Shown: piece after piece, positions 33,321 through 45,579 of the stretch
How the letters are laid out: each line of letters starts with the position of its first letter
How positions within the stretch are numbered: position 1 is the first letter of the stretch
Source: Clarkia xantiana subsp. parviflora
Taxonomy: Eukaryota; Streptophyta; Magnoliopsida; Myrtales; Onagraceae
Length of the DNA: 64,000 bases
Assembly (NCBI GenBank): GCA_036873135.1
Contig: JAPTYO010000001.1
Location: forward strand, 40,510,774-40,574,773
Direction: 5' to 3'
Made by a program: the position numbers and the translations under genes
The notes under the pieces: generated by a model
Databases searched by the model: none
What the model saw: only the letters and a program-made list of their open reading frames with translations
Told to the model about the DNA's origin: nothing

Positions 33321-33587
33321 GTTGCAACACAATTTTCTTTGTGATGATTATTGTTCAGCTATGTCATCTAAAGGTATTCATAATATTTTCGTGTAATTCA
33401 ATATAATCTCTTACATTTAATTTAAATAAATTTTATATCACAAAAATAGTTTGAAGCAAAAAATGTATAAAAAATTCGAAAGTACTTTTTAAAAATTAAA
33501 AAATAACATAGAAAAGCAGAAAATTACATAAAAAACTCCAAATATCATATTGCAACAAAATTGTCCTTGCAAATTGCAATAAATTAA

Positions 33588-33685
33588 TGTATTTAATTAT
33601 TACCAATGGTAATAATTAAATACATTTTGATTATGGTAATTTACCATACCATAACCGGATTGTGGTTATGGTAATTTACCATAAA
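33588..33685. repeat. Cluster of palindromes in CACTA interior
   Basis: GTATTTAATTATTACCA and its complement are separated by only a base or so (33588-33623). They are followed by TTATGGTAATTTACCATA (twice) and ACCATAACCGGATTGTGGTTATGGT. The cluster could form several adjacent hairpins or mark a nested small MITE. Confidence 0.6.
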
Positions 33686-36141
33686 AACAAATGGAGGTAT
33701 TTAATTACTTTCTCCTTTTTAAATCGGAAAATTACTCTTCTTCTTCAAGAATATATATTATTTCCCTTGATCGCAGTCTATATTATTTCTACCAAAAAAA
33801 AGTTTATGTTACCACCAGCTTGAAGGGGAGCCGTCCCCGATGGTCGCCTCGATCGTTCGCCATCCCTCTGGTTGTCCCGCCGTCCCTGCTATCACGTCGT
33901 CGCTGCCCTGTCGGTATAACATCATCTTGTAGCTAGCTGTTCCTCTGCTACAGTAAATTACAAAAAAAATGTGAGGTTTTGTCAAAATTTTATTTTGGTT
34001 GATATTCCTCAACTCTCCATTTCTGAATTTAAGTTGGCTATGTAAATAGTTGAAATATATTGTACTTGTCTGTCATTGACACTGTTCGCACTTAAAGTGT
34101 TCGATGAAAGTCCTGAATGAGTAAAAAAAATTAATTTTATTAGGTATAATCCAAAACAAGCTACAATCAGAAAATATATGGATGAATGGATATGCAGTTG
34201 TTAGTTAAACTTATGTATTGAGTTCTGTTTTACCCGTAGGTTAAGAGTAAAATAAACTATTTGTATAGTACTTTGCAGCTTATTTATATAGAGATTATGG
34301 GTTATGTTAGAAGTATTAGCTTATCTTGATATATCATGGATTAAGAGAATGGTTAATTTAAATGCACAACAAAAAGCGTGTCAAATATGTTTATGAGTTA
34401 GTGCTAAAAGTTAAAGATCAATAAATACTGCAATTAGCTTGCATGAGAAAATTGGATGATTCTCTCCTCCTAGACCACAACACTTTTCTTAAGTTATATG
34501 TTATCTTGGTTGATATCAATATATGTTAGGAAATTCATCTAATGCGTCGCCCTTCTGTTTATGTTATCTCAGCTCCTTTTCTGTTGTCGCTTCCCAAAAT
34601 TTTCAAATAATACAGTTATCTATATCTTTATGCTTCGTTTTGAGTTATTTTTTATAGCATATCAAAATTCTTATTTCTTGATCCGTGAAAAGGATGCTGT
34701 TCTTCAGTTGTTTTTTTTTTGTTAGTTTGGTTTTAAAAATCTATGCTTTTTTACATGAAATATGTATTTTTAGCTTTTTATATATTTACAATCATGCTAT
34801 GACACATATTTTTTTTTTCCCAAGCTATGGCACTAATTGATTGCAAAAAAAAAAAACTATGGCACAAAATTTTATCTATCATATCGAATATTTCATTTTT
34901 AGAAACCTTGACTACCGCTTGAAGATTTTCTGAAGATATTGGGAAAGAATCTTAGAGACGGAGTCTTCTCCAGTTTACCTGAACATTACTAGCTCATTGC
35001 GAACGATCAATGAATGAGAATGTTGACATGAGTATTACCCTATCTGTTTGTTCTATCTAAGATGAAGAAAATTTTGTTTGCATAGTGAACAATCAACAGT
35101 TGAAGAAGGTATCGATATCTCTTTGATGGGTATAACATTTTTAATATTTGCATAATTATATGTAAATTGATGTTATTATACTTTAATTATGTCGAGTATG
35201 TAGTATGTATGAGTATTCTAGACCGTAGAGTATTTTATTGTAAATGTTTTTTTATGATATTAGTTATTGTAACCAGGTTATTATATTTATTTCAAATTAT
35301 ATGTAATATATAAATTAATATTTTTATCGCGATGACAATTTCGTTACAATAGTTTCACCAATTAAATATTTTTTTACAAACCTATATTGCCAAGACATAT
35401 CGTTGGAACAGATTTTAAACTTTATATGTTGCGACGACATGTAAAAATTTATCGCCGCAATAAAACTACTTACACTCGCTGCAATAAAGCGAACAAAAAA
35501 ATAAGCAAAATAGTCTATTGCGAGAATTTTATATTTTTATCGTCACAAATGAATTAAAAGATCAATGCAGTAGACAAATATTTATTAGATGTGTCGTCGC
35601 AATAGATTTATTAAATACTGACAATAAAGAGACCAATTGTAACAATAATTTCAAAATTTCAGTCGCAATAGAATTACTAAATCCTCAAAATATGCACCAG
35701 CGGCGATAATATTTTAAGTGTATCGTCGTAATACTGTTATCAAATAATTACAATATCGAAACCAATTGTGACAATCATTTTAAATTTCTCGTCGCAACAG
35801 AATTGATAAATCATCACAATACAACAACCTACCGCGACAATAATTTTAAAATTGTCATCGCAATAGGGTTATCAATCATCGTAATAGACCAATCAATTGC
35901 GACAATTAATCTCGCAGATGCGTTGATAATCGTCCTCGCAATAGACTACACTATATTGCGATGACAACTCATTTTGTTGCAGTAGAGACCTATTGCTAGG
36001 GGTCTATAGTGACGAAGTTATTGCGACGATTTGTCGTCGCAACATACATATAGTGACGATTTTCTGGGTTATTGCGAATATTTCTGTCGTCGCAATAATA
36101 CATAATTCTTGTAGTGATATATATATATATATATATATATA

Positions 36142-36527
36142 GTGTTTAATTGATGCTGCTCTATTTTGCTGCCGTTGTCTATCAGTATTGCTGCTATAAG
36201 TGATGTTGCTGCTTCTTCATCTTCCAGATTGCTGTCCATTAAGAGTTCAAGGTTTTTACTCACAATGCTTCATACAGTGTGGTCTTCCGTTACCACTAAT
36301 TGAATCCACCCATTCTTTCATTTTTTCACTCTCTTCCTGAAGTGAACTGGATCAATTCATCCCGGACCTCCAGTCATTGTAATTATCTGCTTGAAGGATT
36401 TAATTATTCGCTTTAACTATCTTATACAGTTCGAATCATGTAAGTGCATTCTGATTTGCTTTAACTATCTCTGTTTGCTGTCGGCCAACATAGTACTCCT
36501 CGTTAAGTAGACTGCTCTAATTCTGCA

Positions 36528-36559
<32 letters not shown>

Positions 36560-37665
36560 CGCCACTCCTGCAAGGAACAATCTCTAGCAACGCTACAACT
36601 CCAACTTCCGGTGGAAGTAACAATGTTGTCATCCGAGTCTGATTCGTCATCCCAGTTAACTCGGATGCTGAATGCCAATATTCAGAGGTTTGTTCCCCCT
36701 GCATCCTATGATTCATTTGTCTTATTGTCAACTATATGTTCCTGACAGTTTTAACCGTATCAAAATTTGTGAAAGAAACCGTTTACAATATTTCAATCTT
36801 ATGCTTATATGTTAATTGGCTATAAAAATTGAAAATTGGCCGATGCACGAGCATGTATTCTTACTTTGTGGTACTTCGTAAATCTTTCATTCTTTATGGA
36901 CCTTGCTGATTGACTTTTTAGTGCAGTTTATTTTAACTAATTGATGGGTTGTTGAAGTAAATGTAGCAGCTGTTACACTATATTCCAATGAAACACCAAC
37001 AACATTAGGTCGACTTTCCTGAACATAATCCTATGGGGACTCTTAGGTGTATATATCCTCACGTTTTACGGTAATTTGAAAGTTTAAGATGGTGCAAAAT
37101 CATTTAACAACATCAAAGGAATAAGCAGAAAATGTACTGAAAGATTTGTGAATAAAATGATTACATGTGTTCTATATAGAAGCAGGTGTGAATCTTATAT
37201 GTCATGAAGAACATTCTTGATGCTGTAATCATATAAATGGGGGGTTTTACAGGTAGCTATGACTTCTGAAGGTGTAAATTCAATTTTTTTAACCATGATA
37301 CTAGAACTAGACGGCAAAAGGTTATTACAAGAACTTCCTCTTTATATATTGATGAAAGTTATTTGTACTTTATTACCCATCACAATCTTCTCCTGATGAT
37401 TTTTTTAGGAATGTATTAATGTTCTCCTGATGTAAGTGGTGGTGCTGCAATTTAAATTTCTGTAGTACATGGCTTAGTATATAGTTCACCACCAGATGAA
37501 AACTAATAATTTGGAGGATGTTTGACTCTCTAATCTATGGTTTGAAGAAATATTCGATGATCATACTTAAAGTGGCTACTTCAACTTATTTTATGTAAGG
37601 TAAATTCATGTCATTCTATACATATATTTCAGTTTACTAAAATTATGTGTACCTTCAGTATACTC
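36142..37665. other. Intergenic region right of CACTA
   Basis: Contains a 31-base A run at about 36524-36554 preceded by sequence with no recognised domain. A short GC-richer piece (36555-36690) ends in a possible splice donor. No gene model can be supported. Confidence 0.4.
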
Positions 37666-37670
37666 GTTAG

Positions 37671-37705
37671 ATTAGCCACACGTGCAAAGCACGTGCCCAG
37701 TTATA
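37671..37705 (-). other. Possible Helitron 3' end
   Basis: On the minus strand the sequence reads GGGCACGTGC TTT GCACGTG TGG CTAA T. This is a perfect hairpin followed shortly by CTAA and T, which resembles a Helitron terminus (hairpin, CTRR, T). The spacing of three bases is short and the matching 5' end was not located. Confidence 0.35.
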
Positions 37706-38440
37706 TATAATATTTATTTGATTTCATACAAAAATAATTTGTACAACACCACATAGTTTGAAAAAAAAAAAAAAAGCAGTTATTTAAATTGGGTTTAAGT
37801 AATTTGACATTTGACTTTTAGGATTTACTTAAAATAACCCAATAAATTTTTAGAAAAATTATAAAATTATTTAAACCTTTAAAAAAAACATATCGCGTTT
37901 CGAAGCTGCTATTCTAATAATTCCAAACTTAATAATTTTGTATTTAATTTTTAAAAATAGTAGTATTAAGAAGAAAAAAATCGAGATAATACACTCATAA
38001 GTTCGCATAATTTTTTCCACAATACTTTTTCTTGAATTAAGTTTAAATTTACTGTCCAGAAAAAAATAATTTTAAATTTTAAACAACTATTATTGAATAT
38101 AATATTAGTTATATCTATATATAGTCAATTATTATTTTTCTAGAAAAATAATAAAACAAGATCTGATTAGAGCATCCACATAATATATGGACGCGAGCAT
38201 TCTCTGCCCCAACTCCCTGTCCCAATTCTCTGTCCCATGAATCAGAATTACCGGATTTGTCCTCAATACTTATTAAAGATGAAGACAATTATGGACAAAC
38301 AAAAATTATTATGGACAAACAATTTTTTTAGATTAAAATAGTCCTGATTGTTTTTATATTTTTAAATTTGCCTCTTCTTTCTCCTTGGACGATTTTAAAC
38401 TTTTGTAAAATTGACCATACAACAAAAAACAAATAGAAAA

Positions 38441-38930
38441 GTTTTTTTTTTAAATAATCTCTTGACGCCACAATTTTTATTTTTTTTCTTTCAATAAAGA
38501 TTTTTTTAGGATTAAAGTAATTTTAGAGTTCGAGTAATTTTAGGGTTTAAATAGGGTTTAGGTAGTTTTATGTTTTTTTTTTCTTTCTAAACCTCTAATA
38601 GATTGAGTGAATAATTTGGTTGTGTGAACCCTAGATGGCTAAATTTGGACTAAGAGTTTGGTCGCGTGAACTATAATCCCCGGAGAACCTCTTCGTCCAA
38701 TTTTAGTACTCTATGGTTCACCCAGCCAAACTGTTCACCATATCTAATAGGGTTTTAGAAAAAAAAAAATTAAACTAACTAAACCCTAAAATTACGCAAA
38801 CCCTAAAACTACGTATACCCTAAAATTACTCAAAATTTAAACCCTAAAACAAAAAACAAAAAATCCAAGTTTGAAAAAGAAAATTGTGTCGACACAAGGG
38901 CACGTATTTAAAAAAGAAAAAAAAAACAAG
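38441..38930. repeat. Foldback element with telomere-like arms
   Basis: An imperfect inverted repeat of about 200-bp arms is centred near 38685. The left arm has GTAATTTTAGGGTTTAAAT and GGTTTAGGTAGTTTTA; the right arm has the complements ACTAAACCCTAAAATTAC and AAACCCTAAAACTACG. The loop region is GC-richer (CCCCGGAGAACC). No target duplication was recognised. It may be a MITE, and the TTTAGGG-like units could be coincidental or captured. Confidence 0.7.
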
Positions 38931-39600
38931 AGGCACTTTTATAAATTTCGTTATTATCCAATGTCGTAAAATCACTTTTATGTATATGTTCTGGTTCATG
39001 TATGTGCTACTTATAATTAAGAGTTCAAGCAGGGATAAAGAAAAAAAAATATTATTATTATGGAAGAGAAATAAGGAAAATATGAATACATAAAAAAGAA
39101 TTAGGACAGTTTAATATAACAGTAATTTTGTTTCTAATAAATTTCTTGATTTTTGGTGTGTGAGTTTTGAACCGTTAGTTTATAATTAAGGACACATGTC
39201 ATATCATCATCCATGCGACAAATGATGGAATAGAGGGATGCGACATATAATGTTCATCCACAATATATAACCTCAACTTAAATCTCACTTAAAATAAAAA
39301 TATTTATAAGTTCTCTATTACTACTTTAATAGATTTAGCATTTTCAAACCAAGTTGGATTTATAAATTTACATAATCATCATAATAGTTAAAGATTTTTT
39401 TTTGTTTTTTATAAAATATAATAGTTATAATAATAATAATGAAAAAAATAAAAGAGAGAAGAGGAGGATTGGAAGGTAGAAGTTAGAACAGATTAGGCTC
39501 CACAACCACAACCAAGAAAAGAGAAGAGAGAATAACGGAGTGAAGTGTCCGTGAATTGAATATTCAATGCAAATGTCAAATGAGTTGATCCAACGGCCAT

Positions 39601-39920
39601 TAGCTCGACTGAAAAAACAGTCGAGCTTAGATTAGCCATGCCCTTTTAAATTATATTTACACACAATTTAAAGAATATTTAAAATTAAAATTCACTGAAG
39701 TAATATTTGATATTTGGTTTTTTTTTTTTTTAATTAGAATGAAGTTGTAATAATATTGTATTATTAACAACCCTAATATGTCATTATTATTGTTATTATT
39801 ATTATAAAATTGAGTTTATGTGATAATGTAGTAATATGTATTTATTAAATTTAAGGAATATATTATATAAAAATACGTGAATCAAACTTTTAATAAATAT
39901 GATGTAAAACTATTATAGAA
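39601..39920 (-). mobile_element. Diverged GAGCATCC-family MITE with shared hairpin
   Basis: It starts with the hairpin CTCGACTG, A6, CAGTCGAG and then GCTTAGATTAGCCATGCC, the complement of 29373-29409. It continues with sequence resembling the MITE at 29417-29833 (AATTTAAGGAATATATTATA, GTAAAACTATTATAG). The terminus is decayed. Confidence 0.45.
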
Positions 39921-40560
39921 ACTTCTAACACAATTTAACATAAAAATATGTGGATTCACAAAAATGAGTGTGAGTGCTATTATTAATTATGATTTAATTT
40001 TACATCCAGCCTAATCATTTTATTTTTACCATTTGAAGAGTAAATATAGATAACTTAATGAAAAAGTTACGTTTTACGATTATCTATTTTTTTTCCCAAT
40101 AAGTATTCATTATTGCCGCTAATTGGGTTTACATTAATTTCATTCATGGTTAGTTATAAAATGCATATTTTTTTTGGCCAAAATAAAATTGCATATTGAA
40201 ACACATCAAAGAACATAATTAACTATTTTTAAGGAAAAATAACTTTCTTAGAGCCTTAATTATCAACGGTGAGTTTTTGTAAAATTCGATAGAATTAATT
40301 TCGAAAATAAGAGAGTAGATCAATCGAGAATCTAATTAAAGTGGCATCAACAATCAAATCCATCTATATCTAGATCTATTAAATAAATTAAAGGATACCC
40401 GCAAAATTTATAGAAAAAAAGCATTGTGAGGAGAAAATGTGGCTAAAATATTAAAAAAATTCACTATAAGAATTAATATAAAGGTACGTAAAACTAAACA
40501 ACCATAAGAAATCATATAATCAAATAAACAAACAATAATCAGTTAAAAGGGAGATACAAA
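39921..40560. other. Intergenic, AT-rich
   Basis: No supported feature. It lies directly upstream of the esterase pseudogene and would have contained its promoter. Confidence 0.5.
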
Positions 40561-41464
40561 GAGAATGTTGTAGTTACTCTCGACAGTCGTCCTTGCATGT
40601 GTATGCATAGTGAGTTGTGATTCACAACCCAAAATTATATTTCTTTTGGGTGGACAGAGCAACACGTCTGGACGTGGAGGAGTAAATAACGTCACTCACA
40701 TATGGGATGACATTATCCCGCCAGAATGTCAACCGAACCTGTCTATTCTAAAGTTGGATGTAAACCTAAATTGGGTTGAAGCCCGTGAGCCACTTCACAA
40801 AGACATTGATGTGTTTAACCATGCAGAAAAAGCTACACATGAGATCGGTCCATGTATTCCATTTGCGCATGCACTCCTAAAGACGAGGCCGAGCGTTTGC
40901 TCAATTAGACTTGTTCCATGTGCACACCAAATGACCAGTATAACTCAATGGCAGCGAGGGACTACATTTTATAACATAATGATTAAGATGGCAGAAACAT
41001 CAATAAAAAACGATGGTGTTATTGGAGGACTTCTATGATGGCAAGGAGGAGCTGAATCTATAAAGCAGACACAAGTAGATTCATTTTACAACAACACATT
41101 TAAGTTATTCAATGACGTACGAACCGACCTAAAATCCCATGAGCTCCCGATTTTGCAGGTATCTATAATTAATTAATTTAAATGAATTCATTTCTCTTCT
41201 TAAATTAAGTTATACTGATCATTGACCCGTTCCTTACACAAAATTCTAGTCATATGAAAAAAATTATGTTATCATATCATCGACTCTCAAACTCTTTTTT
41301 CAAATTAATATATTTAAAAAAATATTTTCATCTTATTGTTGATTAATTTGTTACAATGGTGTACATAATTTAGAAATATATAATGTCATATGTCATTCAT
41401 AAGGTTCTAATCGCTACTTTCACATGAAAAAAATATGTTCATAAATCAGATAACCATAAAATTT

Positions 41465-42400
41465 TTTATCATTTATTGATTGTGATATCATCAGTGACAA
41501 GAGTATTCGTAGTAATGCCATATCGAACATCCTCCAGCGGGCTTGGGGAGATATGAAGAGGTAAAACTGAAAGACCTTGGTAGCGATGTTGTTCTTATTG
41601 AGTTTGAGAAGAAAGATGATTACTTTGATGCTTTGGATTGGAGTCCTTGGGCTATACAAGGTCATTGTTTGTCAGTTAAACAATGGACGGCAGGCTCAAA
41701 ATTGGAGGAGGTTGAATTTAATTTTGTTCAATTCTGGATTCAAATTCATGATTTGGAGTTGGGAAAGCTAAGAAAGTCTAATGCTAAGCTCATTGGAATG
41801 ATGCAATGATGATGGACACGGGGCTCGTTGATGTGGGTTTTAAGGGCCCGAAATTTACTTGGAGCAACAACAGAGATGGCGCGGATCGGGTAACGGAAAG
41901 ACTAGACCGCGGTCTAGTGAATGATGTCTGGATCGAGGTGTTTCCTAGTACCACGGTTTTCCATAAACCGAGAATTGGATTCGATCATTGCCCAATTATT
42001 TTGCATATGGATTTTTGAGATGGGAGGAGTTCTAAAGAGTTTCAATTCGAAGCAATGTGGCTTGGAGATGATGAGTGCCGCGAAATGGTGCAAGAAAATA
42101 GGCATTCGAATATTAGCACATTGAGCCAAGTCGATCTTCTATGTCGACTTGATAAGTGTCGCACGGCACTAACAAAGTGGAGCTAGCAGAAATTCAGAAA
42201 TAACCGGAGCGAGTATGTGATCTTCAAAATCAAATAACTCTTCTCCAAGAGTTACCCAATGAAGAGCATAGTCGCGACGAAGAAACTCGGATCAATCTTG
42301 CCATGTTTTGGGAACGGGAGGAAATATATTGGCGGCAACGTTCAAGGGTCCAATGGCTAGAAGATGGAGATCGTAATACCAAGTTTCTGGTTAACATGGG
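41465..42400 (+). pseudogene. LINE fragment in the esterase intron (DUF4283 + endonuclease)
   Basis: A first frame (41543-41809) reads VKLKDLGSDVVLIEFEKKDD and WAIQGHCLSVKQW, the DUF4283 domain of plant LINE ORF1. It is followed directly by ORF2-type endonuclease text (41806-42018): GLVDVGFKGPKFTWSN, TERLDRGLVNDVW and FDHCPIILHM. Then come disrupted frames with LFWEREE-like RT leader sequence. ORF1 and most of the endonuclease N-terminus are missing between the two parts, so this copy carries an internal deletion and is 3' truncated. Confidence 0.78.
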
Positions 42401-42958
42401 TCAAATTTCAGACATTTCATAGGTCATTAATCCTAAAATTTACAATTAGGTATTTCATGCGCTAGATTCACGCTTTTGCATCTATTGTCAAGAACAATTT
42501 ACTGGATTCTTATAGTTTATTCACATGTCTATTTACTAGCAATTCCCTACATGTTATAATAATTTAATTATCATGTAGACCTTGATATTTTTACCGCCTT
42601 AACTCACATTGAGACTATGTAAAGTATAAACCTTATAACTTATTATTGAATAATTTTTTTTTATAATGTTGTACATAAATTCTTAATAAATGATGTCACA
42701 TGCCATTCAGAAGGGTTTCATCTATAATTCACAATGAAAAATATGTTCATAAATAAGAGTACTATAAAAAAAAAATTATGCCTCTTTAGTTGCAATATTA
42801 ATAGTAAATAATATTATAGTAAATTAACAAAATAAATATATTTTTGTATAGATTACAATTATAATTCTTTAGATTTAATGATGTGAAAGACGATGTGGCA
42901 GCCTCATTGATTCAAGTGCATTTTAAAGATGAATAACAAATTTTGTCACGTAACATTA

Positions 42959-45231
42959 TCTACTATATTATATTAATTCGGTACCGGAAGCCCTATGGCC
43001 GACACGTGGACAGTCCACGCAGTTATATTTTCCTAATTTAGTTGGAGTTCTATAAATATAGATACAGAATATTGAGTGATTGAAAATTAAGAAGTATTTT
43101 TATTTCCTAATTTGGTCTCTACGCAATTTAAAGAAACAAATTAATTAAAAATTTCCTTTTAAATTCATTATCCATACAGTTTGGTTTCGGAAGACCATAG
43201 GCCGCCACGTAAGCAGTATATATATAGAATGATAAAAAAAAATTAATAAATATACATCTAGGAAACCATCGACATATTATAGTTGTACAATATTGTTATA
43301 ATTAAGAAAGAATAAAACTAATACTTTCTTTTAGCTTTAAATGCTAATATATTTTTTTTCCTTTGATACGCTTTATTCTTTATAGAAAAAAAGTCATATA
43401 TAATGTTGAATAATCACTACCATAACATATACTAAATAATAAATAGAGTTATATTAAATATCTTAATAAATAAATAAATTACCATAATATTTTCTAAATA
43501 TGAGAAGATATTTCAATCGTATTAAGCTATTTACTATATAGATAAAAGATTATTTACTAAAGAATTATATAAAATTCAATTTATTTTATTAAACTAAGAA
43601 ATAAACTTATTAATTAAAGGTTAATAAAAATATAATATAATATAGATGGATTTGTATTTTAAATATAGATATTACAAAGTTACCAAATAAATAGTTAACG
43701 TATGTATACTAACTTATTTATTTAACTATACACATGTTCTTTAATTAATTGTCTAAAACGTCAATAATCAATTCTAATATTTTATTAAATATACACATAT
43801 ATTTTCTAACCAAATATTTAATATTACGTATATTATAGTATATATATATATAATATTAGCAGTTGAGTATAAAGGAATAATATATATATGTATACATTTT
43901 TCTTTCTAATTTTGTTGGGCAAATCCCTACTATATAAACCAATTCTTGAGAATAATTCACTTCGTTGTCGTAGCCTTTTCCTTTATGATACATATTCCTA
44001 TATTTTTATGCATTTTTGTTCTAATTCTAATTTAATTTTGATTCTTTTGTCAAATTTAGTTTACGAGCACCGAGTGTCTGGCTGGTGACAACGGGTTTAA
44101 GGCGTCAACACTGGTTAGAAACTCATCATATTATTTTATGAAGCAATCGTAAAAGATTGTCCATTCACCATTTATTAACTTCTTTCATGTCATTATAATA
44201 ATAACAAGGGTTAAGAACACAATAGGGGCCTAAATGTTTGCCCATGTTGTCAAAAGGGGTCTGAATTGAAAAAACGTATTATTAAGGGCCTGAATTTTGA
44301 GTTTTGTTGATAATCGAGTTTCCGTCCAAATTTGCTGTTAAATGTAACGGAAATACGTGAAATGACAGAATTACCCTTTTGCAATTATTATACAATTTAT
44401 CAGTTTAATTAATGAAATGTGAAATGTCTAAAATACCCCTGCACACTAATTATGCCCTAAGGCCACCACGGCCACGGCCACCGACCACCACCCCAGCTCC
44501 GGCGACCAGCACTCCAGCTCCGGCTACCACCACCCCAGCTCCGGCGACCACCACCCAGCTCCGGCGACCCAAAAAAGCTCTGATCGGAGCTCTGTGGCTA
44601 AGATTACATGAGCTCTGTGGCTAAGATTACATGGCTAAGATTAATGTAATATCTTTCGAGAGATATTACATTATCTTATATACAAATTTATCAGATTTTA
44701 TGAGCATGGAATATACATATCTAAATATTTATACTTAATTTTACTTTATATGAAAAAACACTCTAGAAATGAAAAGTCGTAAACTCATCCGTCTTAGACC
44801 TACAAATAAGTTGCAACTGTTGAAATTTTTCGGTTGCAAATGCTGCCATTTTAGAAACGCGTCAGTTGTAGAGTTTAAGGCCTATGGGTAAGCTTGGGCA
44901 ATTTCCCATGCGGGTTGACCATCGCATGAAATAGTAAATTTAGTTTCATTAACACAATTTCCTTACTTCAATTTTTTATTATATATTAGTTATTGTGTTA
45001 TAAAAATAATACATAATGTTGATTATTTCATGACTATAAAATATTTTAAATTAAATTATAAATTAAATACTTTAATTAAATTATGCATTACTATTAATTA
45101 ATCTATCCAAAAAATTATATTAACATTTTCAAATAACTTTGCATATATTCAATAAATTAAGATAATATATATTTTTTAGTTTTAATTTTATTTTAAATTT
45201 TTCCCGCGTGGTGCGCGGGGTCAGTAGCTAG
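42959..45231 (+). mobile_element. Non-autonomous Helitron in the esterase intron
   Basis: The 5' end TCTACTATATTATATTAATT follows an A. The 3' end carries the hairpin CCCGCG-TGGTG-CGCGGG, then GTCAGTAG, then CTAG, followed by T. This is the canonical Helitron layout (5' TC, 3' hairpin plus CTRR, insertion between A and T, no target duplication). The 2,273-bp body has no Rep/helicase frame. It contains a 21-bp minisatellite (44486-44570) and a repeat of its own 5' region near 43175. Confidence 0.82.
44486..44570 (+). repeat. 21-bp GC-rich minisatellite in the Helitron
   Basis: Four copies of CCAGCTCCGGCGACCACCA-like units occur at 44493, 44514, 44535 and 44555. They are translated in one frame as a Pro/Ala/Thr-rich peptide, which is not considered a gene. 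Confidence 0.85.
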
Positions 45232-45579
45232 TTTAACTTAATATAGCAAAGTTAATCTAGCAAAAAATAAACAGAATTATAATTCTTTAGATTATATTAA
45301 ATATACAAACATTTATTTACGCATCTTTATTTTCATTCGTGTATGCAGGTTTTAATAGGTAAAGAATCATCCGAATCCAAACCATTGACCAAAGATATTA
45401 GCCAGATTCAAATATCCATATATCATTCAAATTTGAAAAATGTTGATTCCGTTGAACTACCTTTTTTTTTTTTTTGGGCCAACGTTGAACTACCATTAGA
45501 ACATGAAAAAGTGCAAGTGATATCTCAATGCCAAGTAATCATCGGAGCAGAGATAGCGAAACATTATCTCTCACTCTAA

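Larger units (their letters stand above)
30815..36116. mobile_element. Non-autonomous CACTA (En/Spm-like) transposon
   Basis: The element starts CACTACAAGAAATTTG and ends AATTCTTGTAGTG, the hallmark CACTA inverted terminus, with ATA on both sides as 3-bp duplication. Both subterminal regions (about 30835-31760 and 35320-36100) hold more than ten copies each of TTGCGACGA-type motifs in opposite orientation (TCGTCGCAAT on the right). These are probable transposase-binding sites. The 3.5-kb interior has no transposase frame and is extremely AT-rich, so it depends on another element for movement. Confidence 0.93.
40565..45579 (+). pseudogene. Carbohydrate esterase (SGNH/DUF303, At4g34215-like) pseudogene
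   Basis: Exon 1 (40565-41158) and exon 2 (45349-45579) join across a 4.2-kb intron with GT-AG ends. Exon 1 has a signal-peptide-like start, then IIFLLGGQSNTSGRGGV (block I, GQSN with the catalytic Ser) and IIPPECQPNLSILKL, EAREPLHKDID, GPCIPFAHALL and VIGGLL. The family's LWYQGES block reads LL-stop-WQGGAES because of a TGA at 41036-41038. A TAG at 40571-40573 also interrupts the leader. The family's CSIGGT motif has become CAHQMT, and the C-terminal catalytic DGLH is replaced by EKVQ in exon 2. Exon 2 also carries a 33-bp insertion with poly-T. Two stops plus lost catalytic residues make this non-functional as an esterase. Confidence 0.82.

Noticed and set aside
33691..33936. 81-codon frame in the CACTA interior
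   Set aside because: No transposase motif and no support; random frame in a short GC-richer piece.
44412..44624. 70-codon frame with Pro/Thr/Ala repeats
   Set aside because: Translation of the 21-bp minisatellite inside a Helitron.
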